Source: Pseudoramibacter porci
GTDB taxonomy: Bacteria > Bacillota > Clostridia > Eubacteriales > Eubacteriaceae
Assembly: GCF_009696145.1 (NCBI RefSeq)
Contig: NZ_VUMO01000005.1
Coordinates: forward strand, 94,506 to 158,505
DNA: 64,000 bases
Direction of reading: 5' to 3'
Shown here: piece after piece, positions 40,850-50,493 of the stretch
Position numbering within the stretch: the first letter of the stretch is position 1
How the letters are laid out: each line of letters starts with the position of its first letter
Notes under the pieces: generated by a model
What the model saw: the letters and a program-made list of their open reading frames with translations, nothing else
Database searches by the model: none
What the model was told of the DNA's origin: nothing
Translations under genes and position numbers: made by a program

Positions 40850-43800
40850 TTAATCCACACAGGCCACTTGGTTTTTGCCGCGCCGCTTCGCCAAATACAT
40901 GGCCTGATCGGCAAGATCCACCATCCGCTGCCAACCACAGCCTTTAGTGGTATAGCCGATGGAGACGGTCAGTGAAATCTCTGTGCCGTCCTCTAGTTTC
41001 ACTCGCATGCGCCTGATCACTTCCATCAGCTGTGACGCAATCTCTTGAATGTCTTGTCCGGCATCGAGGACGATCCCGACAAATTCTTCACCACCGTAGC
41101 GGTAAAAAGGGACTTCCACCTTTTCTCCAAATTCGGCAATGGTCCTTCCCAGCGTCTGCAGGCACAGGTCCCCCGCCAAATGTCCGTAAGTATCGTTCAC
41201 TTTTCTAAAATCATCAATATCCAGCATCATGACAGCCTGAACGAGATCGCCGATTTCCCGTCCTGCCCGATTCAGCGTGTCGTACAGACCGAGCCGGTTG
41301 TTTAACCCTGTCAAGTGGTCGCACCGCCGGCCGCGGTCTGCCTGCGAATACGAATCCCAAATGGTCTCGGCTTCTTTTTCAAGGACCTCTTTTTTATATT
41401 GGCGCTGCTGACGCTTTCTTTCTATTTCAAGTTCTTCAACATGTGTTTTTTCTTTTGAAATATCCACGCCGTAGATCACACTCTCGACATGCCCATTTTC
41501 GGGATTGTCAATCAGTTGAGCGGTGATTCTTGCCCACCGGATCGAGTGGTCATCGAAATAAGACTGGGTTTCAAGAATGATCTGGTGTTTATTTCTAGCG
41601 TACGCTTCCAATTGCGCCTGCCGGTTAAAGGTCTCGAAAAATTTCTCCTGCCCGTCTTTGCTGGGGACGAAGGCACCGACCTTCCGGACCAGTGTATCGA
41701 CATCCTCGATATTTTGCAAATTTCTGGCATTTTGCGCATGGCCGCCGGAGCTCAGCCACCGGTCCGCCGTCAAATCGACGTGGAACACGCCCTGCCCGTC
41801 TGGAATATTTTCGAGGATCGACCGCAGATGACTGGTGTAACGGCGGTGAGAGGTTTTCGTATTGGTGACGTCTTTGCCGTATTCGATGAAGACCTTCCGG
41901 CCGTTCCAATGGGTGTAGCGCCCCTTCAATGCGAAAATATGCGCGCCGTCGTCCACTTCAATCTCTTTTTCCGTTTCGGTACCCATCTGCTTCATCGGGC
42001 AATGGCCGCACGGCCCGTCCAGGCCGAGCATATACTGATAGCACTTTTCACCATGATACGACTTGTCCGGATGCCCCGAGACCTGCCGCGTCATTGCATT
42101 GGCAAAGACCATGGTGTAATCCTCCGGGCAGCAGACTTGGATAAACTGCCCGGAGTGGTCGACCAAATCAATCAGGTTGTCGAAATCGACATCGCTTTCC
42201 ATCGGCTGAAGGACCGCCGTATTGTCCCGCGCGATCTTGTCTTCAAAAGACACCAAATACTCGCTGAACGCCGCCGCGCTCATGGGCTTCGCGTAATAAT
42301 ACCCCTGAATATAATCGCAGCGGTGCCGCTTCAGGAAGTCCAGCTGTTCCGCCGTTTCGACCCCTTCCGCAACGGTTTTTAAACCGATTTTGTGGCACAT
42401 CTCAATGGTCGAGATGATGACGGCGCGCACCACAGATTTTGTCGCGATCTGATCGATAAAGGATTTGTCGATTTTGACGACGTCGAAGGAATAATCGCCG
42501 ATCATCCCCAAAGAGGAGTAGCCGCTTCCAAAATCATCCAGCAGAATATGCGCCCCCATCTGCTGAATCTGTTTCAGCAAATAGGCACAGTTCTCTTTTA
42601 AGATGGCGACCGACGTTTCGGTGACCTCGTAATTCACAAATCCTTCCGGCAGCGCGCTTCGACCGCCCAAATCGAAAATATCATTGATCAAATGCTCATT
42701 GTAAAAATCCTGCCGCGACAAATTGACCGAAACCGGCACGAAGGGCAGGCCCTGCGCCATCATTTTTTCCTGAAAGGCGTAAACCTGCTTCAGCATATAG
42801 CGGTCCAGCCGGGTAATCAGTCCCCCTTTTTCCAAAGTCGGAATGAAAAGATTCGGCCCGATCACGCCTCTGGACGGATGGATCCAGCGCACCAAAGCTT
42901 CGGCTGACACAATCTTTTCATCTGCTGTTCGAATAATCGGCTGAAAATAAATTTTAAAGTCCTGATGGTTGAGGCTGTTTTGAAAATTGGACAGGATCTC
43001 CGCGCGGTCGATATACGATTGGCGCATCGTCTCGTTAAATATCGCACAGCCGCCGTATTCTTCCCGCTCTGCGCATTCTTTGGCGAGAATGGCCCACTCG
43101 ATCATATTGGATACCGCGGCCTGTCTGTTCTCGATCTCGTAAATCTCGCAGCGCAGATGCATGTGCAGCATCTGGTGGTCGCTGTGCCATTCCATGTTCA
43201 GAAGGGCGCTCCAGTTGGTGCTTTCAATGCGTTTTCTTTCGACCAGAAAAACAAACCAGTCCGATTCGATACGGGCCGAGACAGCCGGCTGCAGCCAGCT
43301 CGTCTTCAGGCAGTCAAAAACGTAGCGCAGGATCTGGTCGCCGCCGTCGATCCCGAAAATATCGTTGACCGCTTTGAAATTGTAAATATCGAACATCACA
43401 ATGGCGTAGTCCCTTTGATCGTTTTCCTTCAGAATCCGTTCGGTTTCCCGGATAAAGCCCTTTCTGGAGTAACTCTCGGTCAGCGCGTCGTAATATTCCT
43501 GCTCCAAGAGCTTTTTTAACTCATCCCGGTTTCTCGGCAATTTGGCCGCAACCATTTCGCTCTCGCCCACGGTGCTGCAAACCAGCGCGTGTCCCATTTG
43601 ACCGCCGCCCAAATCCATCTCCACCGCGTCGACAGTTTCGTAGATGCCGCGAATGGGATCCATATAGGTCCGCGGCCCGCAAATGTGATTGGCGACCGGG
43701 CAGGGCGGACAGGGTTCATCCAGATTCATCAGGCATCGATGGCATTTCTCGCCTTTTTTTAGCTGCGGATACATCGCTTTGATCGTTGGGTTATAACTGA

Positions 43801-43852
43801 CGATGTTATAATCCTGATCGATGACGTACACGCCAGAGGATTGGTCGCTCAT
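40850..43852 (-). CDS. PAS-GGDEF-EAL-PAS-GGDEF cyclic-di-GMP protein with Cys-rich PAS domains
   Basis: 1000 aa. A PAS domain (1-115) bears CHRCLMNLDEPCPPCP near residue 37. A degenerate GGDEF (about 120-265) and an EAL with the full catalytic set (SAEALVRW near 317, SVNLSR, YEVTETS, LLDDFGSGYSS, VVKIDKSF, VAEGVET) follow. A second Cys-bearing PAS (CYQYMLGLDGPCGHCP near 607), another PAS (about 660-790), a coiled stretch, and a GGEEF cyclase domain with intact YGGEEFVG near 919 complete it. It is soluble, likely bifunctional or switchable. The Cys clusters could bind metal or sense redox. Confidence 0.9.
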   Translation of the reverse strand: MSDQSSGVYVIDQDYNIVSYNPTIKAMYPQLKKGEKCHRCLMNLDEPCPPCPVANHICGPRTYMDPIRGIYETVDAVEMDLGGGQMGHALVCSTVGESEMVAAKLPRNRDELKKLLEQEYYDALTESYSRKGFIRETERILKENDQRDYAIVMFDIYNFKAVNDIFGIDGGDQILRYVFDCLKTSWLQPAVSARIESDWFVFLVERKRIESTNWSALLNMEWHSDHQMLHMHLRCEIYEIENRQAAVSNMIEWAILAKECAEREEYGGCAIFNETMRQSYIDRAEILSNFQNSLNHQDFKIYFQPIIRTADEKIVSAEALVRWIHPSRGVIGPNLFIPTLEKGGLITRLDRYMLKQVYAFQEKMMAQGLPFVPVSVNLSRQDFYNEHLINDIFDLGGRSALPEGFVNYEVTETSVAILKENCAYLLKQIQQMGAHILLDDFGSGYSSLGMIGDYSFDVVKIDKSFIDQIATKSVVRAVIISTIEMCHKIGLKTVAEGVETAEQLDFLKRHRCDYIQGYYYAKPMSAAAFSEYLVSFEDKIARDNTAVLQPMESDVDFDNLIDLVDHSGQFIQVCCPEDYTMVFANAMTRQVSGHPDKSYHGEKCYQYMLGLDGPCGHCPMKQMGTETEKEIEVDDGAHIFALKGRYTHWNGRKVFIEYGKDVTNTKTSHRRYTSHLRSILENIPDGQGVFHVDLTADRWLSSGGHAQNARNLQNIEDVDTLVRKVGAFVPSKDGQEKFFETFNRQAQLEAYARNKHQIILETQSYFDDHSIRWARITAQLIDNPENGHVESVIYGVDISKEKTHVEELEIERKRQQRQYKKEVLEKEAETIWDSYSQADRGRRCDHLTGLNNRLGLYDTLNRAGREIGDLVQAVMMLDIDDFRKVNDTYGHLAGDLCLQTLGRTIAEFGEKVEVPFYRYGGEEFVGIVLDAGQDIQEIASQLMEVIRRMRVKLEDGTEISLTVSIGYTTKGCGWQRMVDLADQAMYLAKRRGKNQVACVD

Positions 43853-43943
43853 ATTTTTCTCTCTCCTATTGAAATTTTTCTCAAACTTACCAATGGTATT
43901 ATATCATACTATTGAAAATTTGAAAACGATCACTGTGAGACCG

Positions 43944-43989
43944 CAAAAAAATCGGCAGCCGGTTCGCCATGCAAACCGAGACCGCCGAT
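43944..43989 (-). terminator. Terminator of the SDR-like gene
   Basis: Minus strand stem ATCGGC / GCCGAT enclosing CGGTT / GAACCG, followed by seven T, 15 bp after the stop. Confidence 0.8.
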
Positions 43990-44003
43990 GGCTGGCGCTT
44001 CTT

Positions 44004-44645
44004 TTATTTTACAGCGTCCAACGCCTCATCAATTGGCGTATCGCCGCCGGTCATATAGATGACTTTGCCGAAGGTGTTCGGCCGATCGAGCACCCCGGCG
44101 AGAACTGCCGCGACGTCCGCAATCGGGTTGGTCGTGCCGTGTTCGGGATTCACCTCAATTTTGCCCGCCGCCGGTGCTTCCGTCAGGACGGACGGCCCGA
44201 CGATGGTGTAATCGAGCGCGGTGTTGCGGATCAGCCATTGATCGGCGAAAAATCGAGCGATATCGTAATTCACAATCGATGCGAGGGACGGTTCGCCCTG
44301 CCATTTTTCAGGCTGGAGGGAATAGATCGAGCTCAGCTGAATGTAGCGCTTGACTCCGGCCCTTTCGCAGGCCTGCATCAGTTTGACGCAGCCGAAAGCG
44401 TCGGTCTGCAGCAAATCTTTTCCCCGGGAGCCCGCGAGAAAATACACAGCGTCCATGCCCGCGACCTGTTCCGCCAGGGCGTCGACCGCTCCGTGAAGGT
44501 CCAGCGCCTGAGGAAAGATGTTGGCCCCTTTGACAATGGTGTCCGGATGGCGCGAACCCGCGTAAACCGCGTGCCCCTGCCCCGCCAGAATGCGGATGGT
44601 TGCTGTAGCGACCCGGCCGCTGCCGCCGGCTGCAAAGATTTTCAC
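44004..44645 (-). CDS. NAD(P)-binding atypical SDR (NmrA/SDR5-like)
   Basis: 213 aa from a GTG start with GGAGG eight bases upstream. The dinucleotide motif at the very N-terminus is FAAGGSGRVATATIRIL. The active-site-like segment is YIQLSSIYSLQPEKW, and YTIVGPSVLTEAPAAGKIEV is typical of the NAD(P)H-binding SDR5 family (YwnB/YhfK-like). Members bind NADP and often serve as redox sensors or epimerase-like enzymes. Substrate unknown. Monocistronic. Confidence 0.85.
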   Translation of the reverse strand: MKIFAAGGSGRVATATIRILAGQGHAVYAGSRHPDTIVKGANIFPQALDLHGAVDALAEQVAGMDAVYFLAGSRGKDLLQTDAFGCVKLMQACERAGVKRYIQLSSIYSLQPEKWQGEPSLASIVNYDIARFFADQWLIRNTALDYTIVGPSVLTEAPAAGKIEVNPEHGTTNPIADVAAVLAGVLDRPNTFGKVIYMTGGDTPIDEALDAVK

Positions 44646-44790
44646 AATGACCACCTCCGTTTGTCTTATTTTCTCATCTTACCAAATCTCAGCGCGAAAT
44701 GGTCGATGTATTTTTATAAGTGCACTTTTCTTAAAGAAAGTGTTCTGAGAACCCATACGCTGCCGCCGATGGCTTTTCTAAACGATAACG

Positions 44791-46125
44791 TCACGCCTCA
44801 AATAAATAAGGGGCGAAACAAATAGGCAAATAATGTATCCCTTCTTTTTTGCTAACATCTTTCTGTGACAAGACGTACAATTCCCCAGCGCTGGCAGACC
44901 ATTTTTCTTTAAATGCGTTCAGCGATGCGTGGCGGCCCGTTCCAGAGGACTTGACCTCAATGGCAGAGACCTTTGTCCCCTTGGTAAAAAGAAAGTCGAT
45001 TTCGTAGTAATGCGTGCTGTTTTTTTTCTTCCACGTGTGATAATACAATTCTCGGCCGGAAGCCGCCAACATCTGGGCGACCACATTCTCGTACAGATAT
45101 CCTAGATTCGCGGGCAATTTGTCAGAAAGCAACTGCGTGTAAAGGACATTTTCGATTTCTGGCCTGTCCATAAAGAGCAGCGTGACAAACAAACCGGTAT
45201 CCGCAATATAAAGTTTATAACTATCCAAATCTTGACTGGCTGATAGGCTGACCCTCGGGTCAGTTGAATTGCTGCAAAACAATACGGTTTTGGAGTCAAT
45301 CAACTCACTGATCATCTCCTCTTTAACCGTATGCGTCATTCTGCCAATCGTGCTCGGCACGTAAAACCGCCTGACATCTCTTGCGAGTTGAGCCGGAATC
45401 GCGTGAAAAATCTTTGCCGTGCGCCCCGTCGCATCGATTTTTTGAAAATCTTCTTCGTAAAGCCCAATGATTTCTCTTTTAATTCGATCGATCTCTGCAA
45501 AGTTCTTGCCTTCTGTGTAAGCTTCCACTGCCTGAGGCATCCCGCCAACTGCCATATAAATTCTAAAATCCCGCATGATTTTACGGATGGTCTGCCCGAT
45601 TGGTTTACCTGTTTCGTAAATTTTCCGATTCAACGCGTACATCTGACTGCCTGATACCAAGCAAAATTCTTCGTAATCCATCGGATAAATCTGAATTTTC
45701 ATTTCTTCCGACGGAATCAAAATATCGCGTACATTTTTTCTGATGGAAATGAGCGATCCAGTTTCAATATAATGATAGCGCCCATCCTTTACCAAATGTT
45801 TGATGGCCTGCCTTGCTTTCGGGAAGAGCTGAACTTCATCAAAAATGACAACGGAATGCCCGACGATGAGCGAAACCCCGGTTGCCGCCTGAAGTCTGAG
45901 AAAAAATAAATCTAAATCGCCAATATCATCAAAACAGGCGAGCACTTCTCCAGAAGCATTGCTAAAATCGATCAGCAAATACGCGTCGTATTCTTTTTCT
46001 GCAAAATGCTGGGCGATTGTCGATTTTCCGACACGTCTCGCCCCTTCCAGCAAAACGGCGTACCGATCTGCATATCGATTTTTCCAATCCAAAAGTTTCT
46101 GATAGGCTTTTCTCTCAAAATACAT
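44791..46125 (-). CDS. AAA_14 / DUF4143 ATPase
   Basis: 444 aa. An N-terminal AAA domain with Walker A LLEGARRVGKSTIAQHFA (about 25-42) and Walker B HSVVIFDEVQLFPKARQAI (about 92-110). The DUF4143 region is at the C-terminus, ending in a PD-(D/E)XK-like fold (YEIDFLFTKGTKVSAIEVKSS, with E...D...EVK). These standalone archaeal/bacterial ATPases are frequent but poorly characterised and may be mobile or defence-related. It is preceded by 33-bp tandem repeats carrying promoter-like elements. Confidence 0.88.
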   Translation of the reverse strand: MYFERKAYQKLLDWKNRYADRYAVLLEGARRVGKSTIAQHFAEKEYDAYLLIDFSNASGEVLACFDDIGDLDLFFLRLQAATGVSLIVGHSVVIFDEVQLFPKARQAIKHLVKDGRYHYIETGSLISIRKNVRDILIPSEEMKIQIYPMDYEEFCLVSGSQMYALNRKIYETGKPIGQTIRKIMRDFRIYMAVGGMPQAVEAYTEGKNFAEIDRIKREIIGLYEEDFQKIDATGRTAKIFHAIPAQLARDVRRFYVPSTIGRMTHTVKEEMISELIDSKTVLFCSNSTDPRVSLSASQDLDSYKLYIADTGLFVTLLFMDRPEIENVLYTQLLSDKLPANLGYLYENVVAQMLAASGRELYYHTWKKKNSTHYYEIDFLFTKGTKVSAIEVKSSGTGRHASLNAFKEKWSASAGELYVLSQKDVSKKEGIHYLPICFAPYLFEA

Positions 46126-46164
46126 GATTCACTCCTCCTATACCTTTATTTTAAGGGGAAGTTT

Positions 46165-46251
46165 ACATTTCTTCAAGATTATTTTTACCAAAATCTGCAG
46201 TTTCTTCAAAACTTTTTTTGCCAAAAATTGCAGTTTCTTCAAGATTTTGAT
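46165..46251. repeat. 33-bp tandem repeats upstream of the DUF4143 ATPase
   Basis: Two full units of exactly 33 bp (46165-46197, 46198-46230) and a partial third (46231-46251), each containing TTTCTTCAA and CCAAAA on the plus strand. On the minus strand each unit offers TTGAAGAAA. The last one, 17 bp before TAAAAT, makes a plausible promoter for the ATPase gene. The minus frame also encodes a Lys/Leu-rich peptide (see findings). Confidence 0.75.
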
Positions 46252-46259
46252 CATCACAC

Positions 46260-46290
46260 AAAAAAAGAAGGCCCCTGACGAGAGAGGCCT
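46260..46290 (-). terminator. Terminator of the SNF transporter cluster
   Basis: Minus strand hairpin AGGCCTCT / AGGGGCCT (one bulge) followed by seven T, directly after the stop of the third SNF gene. Confidence 0.8.
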
Positions 46291-46295
46291 GAAGC

Positions 46296-47672
46296 TTAAT
46301 GAATCAAATACCCGCCGAGGAACACGCAGAGCACCACCAGCGGCAAAATATAAGTCAGATAGGTTTTGGTCAAGGGCGATTCCGGCATGGCGAGTCCCTT
46401 GCCGGTGTTCACCTCGTGGATGAAGCCGTCGTAGCCCCAGCCCATCTTGGTGACGCAGAAGAGCAAATAGACCAGCGAGCCGAGGGGCATCAGGTTATTG
46501 CTCAAGATGAAGTCCTCGAAATCGAGAATCGTCGTGCCGACGCCCATCGGGTGCACGCCCGAGAGCACCGAGAAGCCCATGGCGCAGGGCAGCGACAGCA
46601 GGATCATCGCGATCGTGTTGATCAGGCAGGAGGTCTTCACCGAAACGCCTTTTAAATCGGTCATGTAGGCGACGATGTTCTGGAACACCGCGATGACCGT
46701 CGACATGGCCGCGAAGGTCATGAACAAAAAGAACAGCGCGCCCCAGATCTGGCCGTGGGGCATGTGGTTGAACACGTTGGGCAGGGTGATGAAGATCAGT
46801 GACGGCCCGGCCGTCGGCGTCACGCCGTAGGCAAAGCAGGCCGGGAAGATGATCAGCCCGGCCAAAATGGCCACAAAGGTGTCGAGGGCTGAAATCGTGA
46901 CCGCTTCTCCCATGAGCCGCTTGTCCCGGTCGATGTACGAGCCGAAAATCGCCATCGATCCGGTGCCGATGCTCAGCGTGAAGAAGGCCTGGCCCATCGC
47001 CGCGAATATCGTCTTGCTGATGCCGTATTTGACCATGTGGTGCAGGTTGGGCTTTAAATAAAAGGCGATGCCCTTTGCAGCGCCGGGCAGCCGCGCGGAG
47101 TTGACCGCCAGCGCCGCCATCAGCACAATGAGAGCCACCATCATCACTTTGACGATGCGCTCGACCCCGCCCTGGAGGCCGCCGGCGCAGACGCCGAAGC
47201 CGATCAGCACGACCACGATCATAAAACCGACGCAAAGCCTCGGATCGGCGGTGACTGCCGCAAAGGCCGCGGCGATCTGCGCGGCGTTCATCCCGACAAA
47301 ATCGCCACGGATCATCTTGAAAAAGAACAAAATCATCCAGCCGGAGATCGTCGTGTAATACATCATGAGCAAATAATTGCCGGCCATCGCAAAGTATTTG
47401 TAAATGTGCCATTTCGATCCCTTCGGCTCCAGCTGCTCGAAGGACAACGCCGTCGAGCGCCGGCTCGCCCGGCCCACGGCGAATTCCACGGTCATGATCG
47501 GAATGCCGAGGATCAGCAGGAAAAACAGGTACAAAATGACAAAGGCGCCGCCGCCGTAGCGGCCGGTGATGTAAGGAAAGCGCCAGACGTTGCCGAGGCC
47601 GATGGCGCAGCCGGCCGACACCAGAATAAAGCCCAGCCGGCTCGAAAAGGTTTCTCTTTTTTGATCTGCCAT
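46296..47672 (-). CDS. SNF-family sodium-dependent transporter, paralogue C
   Basis: 458 aa, about 11-12 membrane helices. The signature of helix 1, AGCAIGLGNVWRFPY, gives the sodium- and substrate-site residues of LeuT-type neurotransmitter:sodium symporters. GGGAFVILYLFFLL and MTVEFAVGRASRRS follow. It imports an amino acid or amine with Na+; specificity is not readable. About 75% of positions match paralogue B just upstream by eye. Ribosome site AAAGAAAGGACTTTT. Last of a three-gene tandem array, 13 bp after paralogue B. Confidence 0.93.
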   Translation of the reverse strand: MADQKRETFSSRLGFILVSAGCAIGLGNVWRFPYITGRYGGGAFVILYLFFLLILGIPIMTVEFAVGRASRRSTALSFEQLEPKGSKWHIYKYFAMAGNYLLMMYYTTISGWMILFFFKMIRGDFVGMNAAQIAAAFAAVTADPRLCVGFMIVVVLIGFGVCAGGLQGGVERIVKVMMVALIVLMAALAVNSARLPGAAKGIAFYLKPNLHHMVKYGISKTIFAAMGQAFFTLSIGTGSMAIFGSYIDRDKRLMGEAVTISALDTFVAILAGLIIFPACFAYGVTPTAGPSLIFITLPNVFNHMPHGQIWGALFFLFMTFAAMSTVIAVFQNIVAYMTDLKGVSVKTSCLINTIAMILLSLPCAMGFSVLSGVHPMGVGTTILDFEDFILSNNLMPLGSLVYLLFCVTKMGWGYDGFIHEVNTGKGLAMPESPLTKTYLTYILPLVVLCVFLGGYLIH

Positions 47673-47685
47673 AAAAGTCCTTTCT

Positions 47686-49059
47686 TTAATGAATCAAATA
47701 GCCGCCGAGGAAGACGCAGAAGACGACAAAGGGCAGCACGTAAGTCAGATAGATTTTTGAGACGCCGCCTTCGGGCATGCGAAGGCCTTCCCCTTCGTTG
47801 GCCTCGTGAATGAAGCCGTCGTAGCCCCAGCCGCTCTTGGTGACGCAGAACAGCAGATAAATCATCGAGCCGATGGGCATCAGGTTGTTGCTCAAGATAA
47901 AGTCTTCAAAATCGAGAATCGTCGTGCCGACCCCCATCGGATGCACACCGGAGAGCACCGAAAAGCCCAGAGCGCAGGGCAGTGACAGCAGGATCACAAC
48001 GGCCCCATTGATCAGACAGGCTTTTTTCACCGAAACCGACGTCAGATCCGTCGCGTAGGACACGATGTTTTGAAACACCGCGAGAACAGTCGACAGCGCC
48101 GCAAAGGTCATGAACACGAAAAACAGCGCCCCCCAGATCTGGCCGTGGGGCATGTGGTTGAACACGTTGGGCAAGGTGATGAAGATCAAAGACGGCCCGG
48201 CCGTCGGCGTCACCCCGTAGGCGAAGCAGGCCGGGAAGATGATCAGCCCCGCGAGGATGGCCACCAGGGTATCCAGCGCCGAAATCGTCACCGATTCGCC
48301 GAGCAGGCGCTTTTCTTTCCCAATGTACGAGCCGAAAATGGCCATCGCGCCGATGCCGATGCTCAAGGTGAAGAAGGCCTGGCCCATGGCCGCGAAAATG
48401 GTCCGCCCGATGCCGTACTGAACCATGTGGTGAAAATTCGGCGTCAGGTAAAACCGAAGCCCCTTCGAGGCGCCGGGCAGCCGCACCGAATTGACCGCCA
48501 GCACGATCATCAGCACGATCAGCGCCGTCATCATCACCTTGACGATCCGTTCGACCCCGCCCTGGAGGCCGCCGGCGCAGATCGCAAAGCCGAGCACCAC
48601 CACCAGCACCATAAAGCCGACACAAAGCCACGGATTCTGGGTCACCTGAGTAAAAGCGGCCGCGATTTGATTGGGGCTCATCCCGGTGAAATCGCCGCGC
48701 AGCATCTTGACGAAAAACAAGATCAGCCAGCCGCAGATGGTCGTGTAATACATCATCAAAAGGTAATTTCCAGCCATCGCAAACCATTTGTAGACGTGCC
48801 ATTTTGTGCCTTCCGGCTCGAGGCGTTCAAAGGACATCGCCGTCGAGCGCCGGCTCGCCCGGCCCACGGCGAATTCCGCCGTCATGACCGGAATGCCGAG
48901 AATCACTAAAAAGAACAAATACAAAAGCACAAAGGCGCCGCCGCCGTACTTCCCTGTGATGTAGGGAAACCGCCAGACATTCCCAAGGCCGATGGCGCAG
49001 CCGGCGGAGACCAGAATAAACCCCAATCGGTTCGAGAATGTCTCTCTTTTTTTCTCCAT
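47686..49059 (-). CDS. SNF-family sodium-dependent transporter, paralogue B
   Basis: 457 aa with the same helix-1 signature (AGCAIGLGNVWRFPY) and overall layout as its neighbours. Obvious differences from paralogue C cluster in the loop after helix 3 (GDFTGMSPNQIAAAFTQVTQ) and around helix 5. Start preceded by GAGGAG with long spacing. Middle gene of the array; the very high similarity to C suggests a recent duplication with divergence of specificity. Confidence 0.93.
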   Translation of the reverse strand: MEKKRETFSNRLGFILVSAGCAIGLGNVWRFPYITGKYGGGAFVLLYLFFLVILGIPVMTAEFAVGRASRRSTAMSFERLEPEGTKWHVYKWFAMAGNYLLMMYYTTICGWLILFFVKMLRGDFTGMSPNQIAAAFTQVTQNPWLCVGFMVLVVVLGFAICAGGLQGGVERIVKVMMTALIVLMIVLAVNSVRLPGASKGLRFYLTPNFHHMVQYGIGRTIFAAMGQAFFTLSIGIGAMAIFGSYIGKEKRLLGESVTISALDTLVAILAGLIIFPACFAYGVTPTAGPSLIFITLPNVFNHMPHGQIWGALFFVFMTFAALSTVLAVFQNIVSYATDLTSVSVKKACLINGAVVILLSLPCALGFSVLSGVHPMGVGTTILDFEDFILSNNLMPIGSMIYLLFCVTKSGWGYDGFIHEANEGEGLRMPEGGVSKIYLTYVLPFVVFCVFLGGYLIH

Positions 49060-49116
49060 AAAATGAATTCTCCTCTACTTAATTTCTTATTTGCTCGAAT
49101 ATTGTCCGATCGACAG

Positions 49117-50493
49117 CTACCCTAAATAGCCGCCGATCATGATCACCGCGATGAGAACCGGCAGCACCACACCCATGTAAAACCGGCTGGCGCGCCCGCC
49201 GGGGAAGCGCAGGCCCGTCCCGGTGTTGACTTCCGACAAAAAGCCGTCGAAGCCCCAGCCCGCTCTGGCTGTGATAAACAGCACGTAAATGATGGAGCCG
49301 ACGGGCACGATGTTGCTCGACACGAGGAAATCCTCGAGATCGAGAATCGTCGACCCAGCGCCCAGGGGCTGGACGAACGACAAGACGTTGAAGCCCAGCG
49401 CGCAGGGCAGCGACAATACAATCAGCAGCACCGCGTTGACGGCGCAGCTTTTCTTGAGGGGCAGGCCCGTCACATCGCGGAAATTGGCGATGATGTTCTG
49501 AAACACGGCGATCACCGTCGACAGCGCCGCGAAGGTCATGAACAAAAAGAACAGCGCGCCCCAGAACCGGCCATTGGGCATATGGTTGAACACGTTGGGC
49601 AGGGTGATGAAAATCAAAGGCGGCCCGGAGGTCGGCTTGACCCCGTAGGAAAAACACGCCGGGAAGATCACCACACCGGCGAGGATCGCGATCACCGTGT
49701 CCAGCGCCGCAATGGTCACCCCTTCGCCGAAGAGGCGCTTCTCTTTGCCGATATAAGCCCCGAAAATTCCCATGGAGCCGATGCCGACGCCGAGGGTGAA
49801 CAGCGACTGGCCCATCGCCGCGTAAATCGTCTCCGGCAGGGTGTGCAGGGTGAGCTCGCCTGGGGTGGGCTTCAAATAAAAAGCCATTCCGGCCTTGGCG
49901 CCGGGCAGCCGCAGAGAATTGACGGCGAGCAGCACCATCAGCACAAAAAGCGCAACCATGATGCCCTTGGTAATCCGCTCGACCCCGCCCTGGAGTCCGC
50001 CGGCGCAGATGCCAAAACCGAGGGCCACGATGACCGCCATGAAGACCACGGACACCACCGGGCTGGCGGTCGTCGCCCCAAAGGCCTGAGCCACGCCCGC
50101 GCTTTTCAAGCCGACAAAATCACCGCGGGCCGTCTTGAAAAAATACAGCAGAATCCAGCCGGCGATGGTCGTGTAATACATCATCAAAAGGTAATTGCCG
50201 GCCATCGCGATCCATTTGTAGGCGTGCCACTTCGTCCCTTCCGGTTCGAGCACGTCGAAAGAGCGCATCACGCTCTTCCGGCTGGCTCGCCCGACGGACA
50301 GCTCCGCCGTCACAATCGGAATCCCGAGAATCAGCAGAAACAGAATGTAGATCGCCACAAAGAGCCCCCCGCCGTATTTCCCTGTGATGTAAGGGAAGCG
50401 CCAGACGTTGCCGAGGCCGATGGCGCAGCCGGCCGAGGTCAGAATAAAGCCCAGCCGGCTCGAAAATTTTTCTTCATTGGTTTGATTGGTCAT
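49117..50493 (-). CDS. SNF-family sodium-dependent transporter, paralogue A
   Basis: 458 aa, LeuT-fold, signature AGCAIGLGNVWRFPY. More diverged than B and C: loop GDFVGLKSAGVAQAFGATTA, and a C-terminus ending VIMIGGYLG. First gene of the cluster, with GAGGACAAAACGCAC before the ATG. The 57-bp gap to B is the largest in the array but no terminator is seen there, so one transcript is likely. Confidence 0.93.
   Translation of the reverse strand: MTNQTNEEKFSSRLGFILTSAGCAIGLGNVWRFPYITGKYGGGLFVAIYILFLLILGIPIVTAELSVGRASRKSVMRSFDVLEPEGTKWHAYKWIAMAGNYLLMMYYTTIAGWILLYFFKTARGDFVGLKSAGVAQAFGATTASPVVSVVFMAVIVALGFGICAGGLQGGVERITKGIMVALFVLMVLLAVNSLRLPGAKAGMAFYLKPTPGELTLHTLPETIYAAMGQSLFTLGVGIGSMGIFGAYIGKEKRLFGEGVTIAALDTVIAILAGVVIFPACFSYGVKPTSGPPLIFITLPNVFNHMPNGRFWGALFFLFMTFAALSTVIAVFQNIIANFRDVTGLPLKKSCAVNAVLLIVLSLPCALGFNVLSFVQPLGAGSTILDLEDFLVSSNIVPVGSIIYVLFITARAGWGFDGFLSEVNTGTGLRFPGGRASRFYMGVVLPVLIAVIMIGGYLG

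Noticed and set aside
46165..46251. CRISPR array
   Set aside because: The units are contiguous 33-bp tandem repeats without spacers and no cas genes are nearby.
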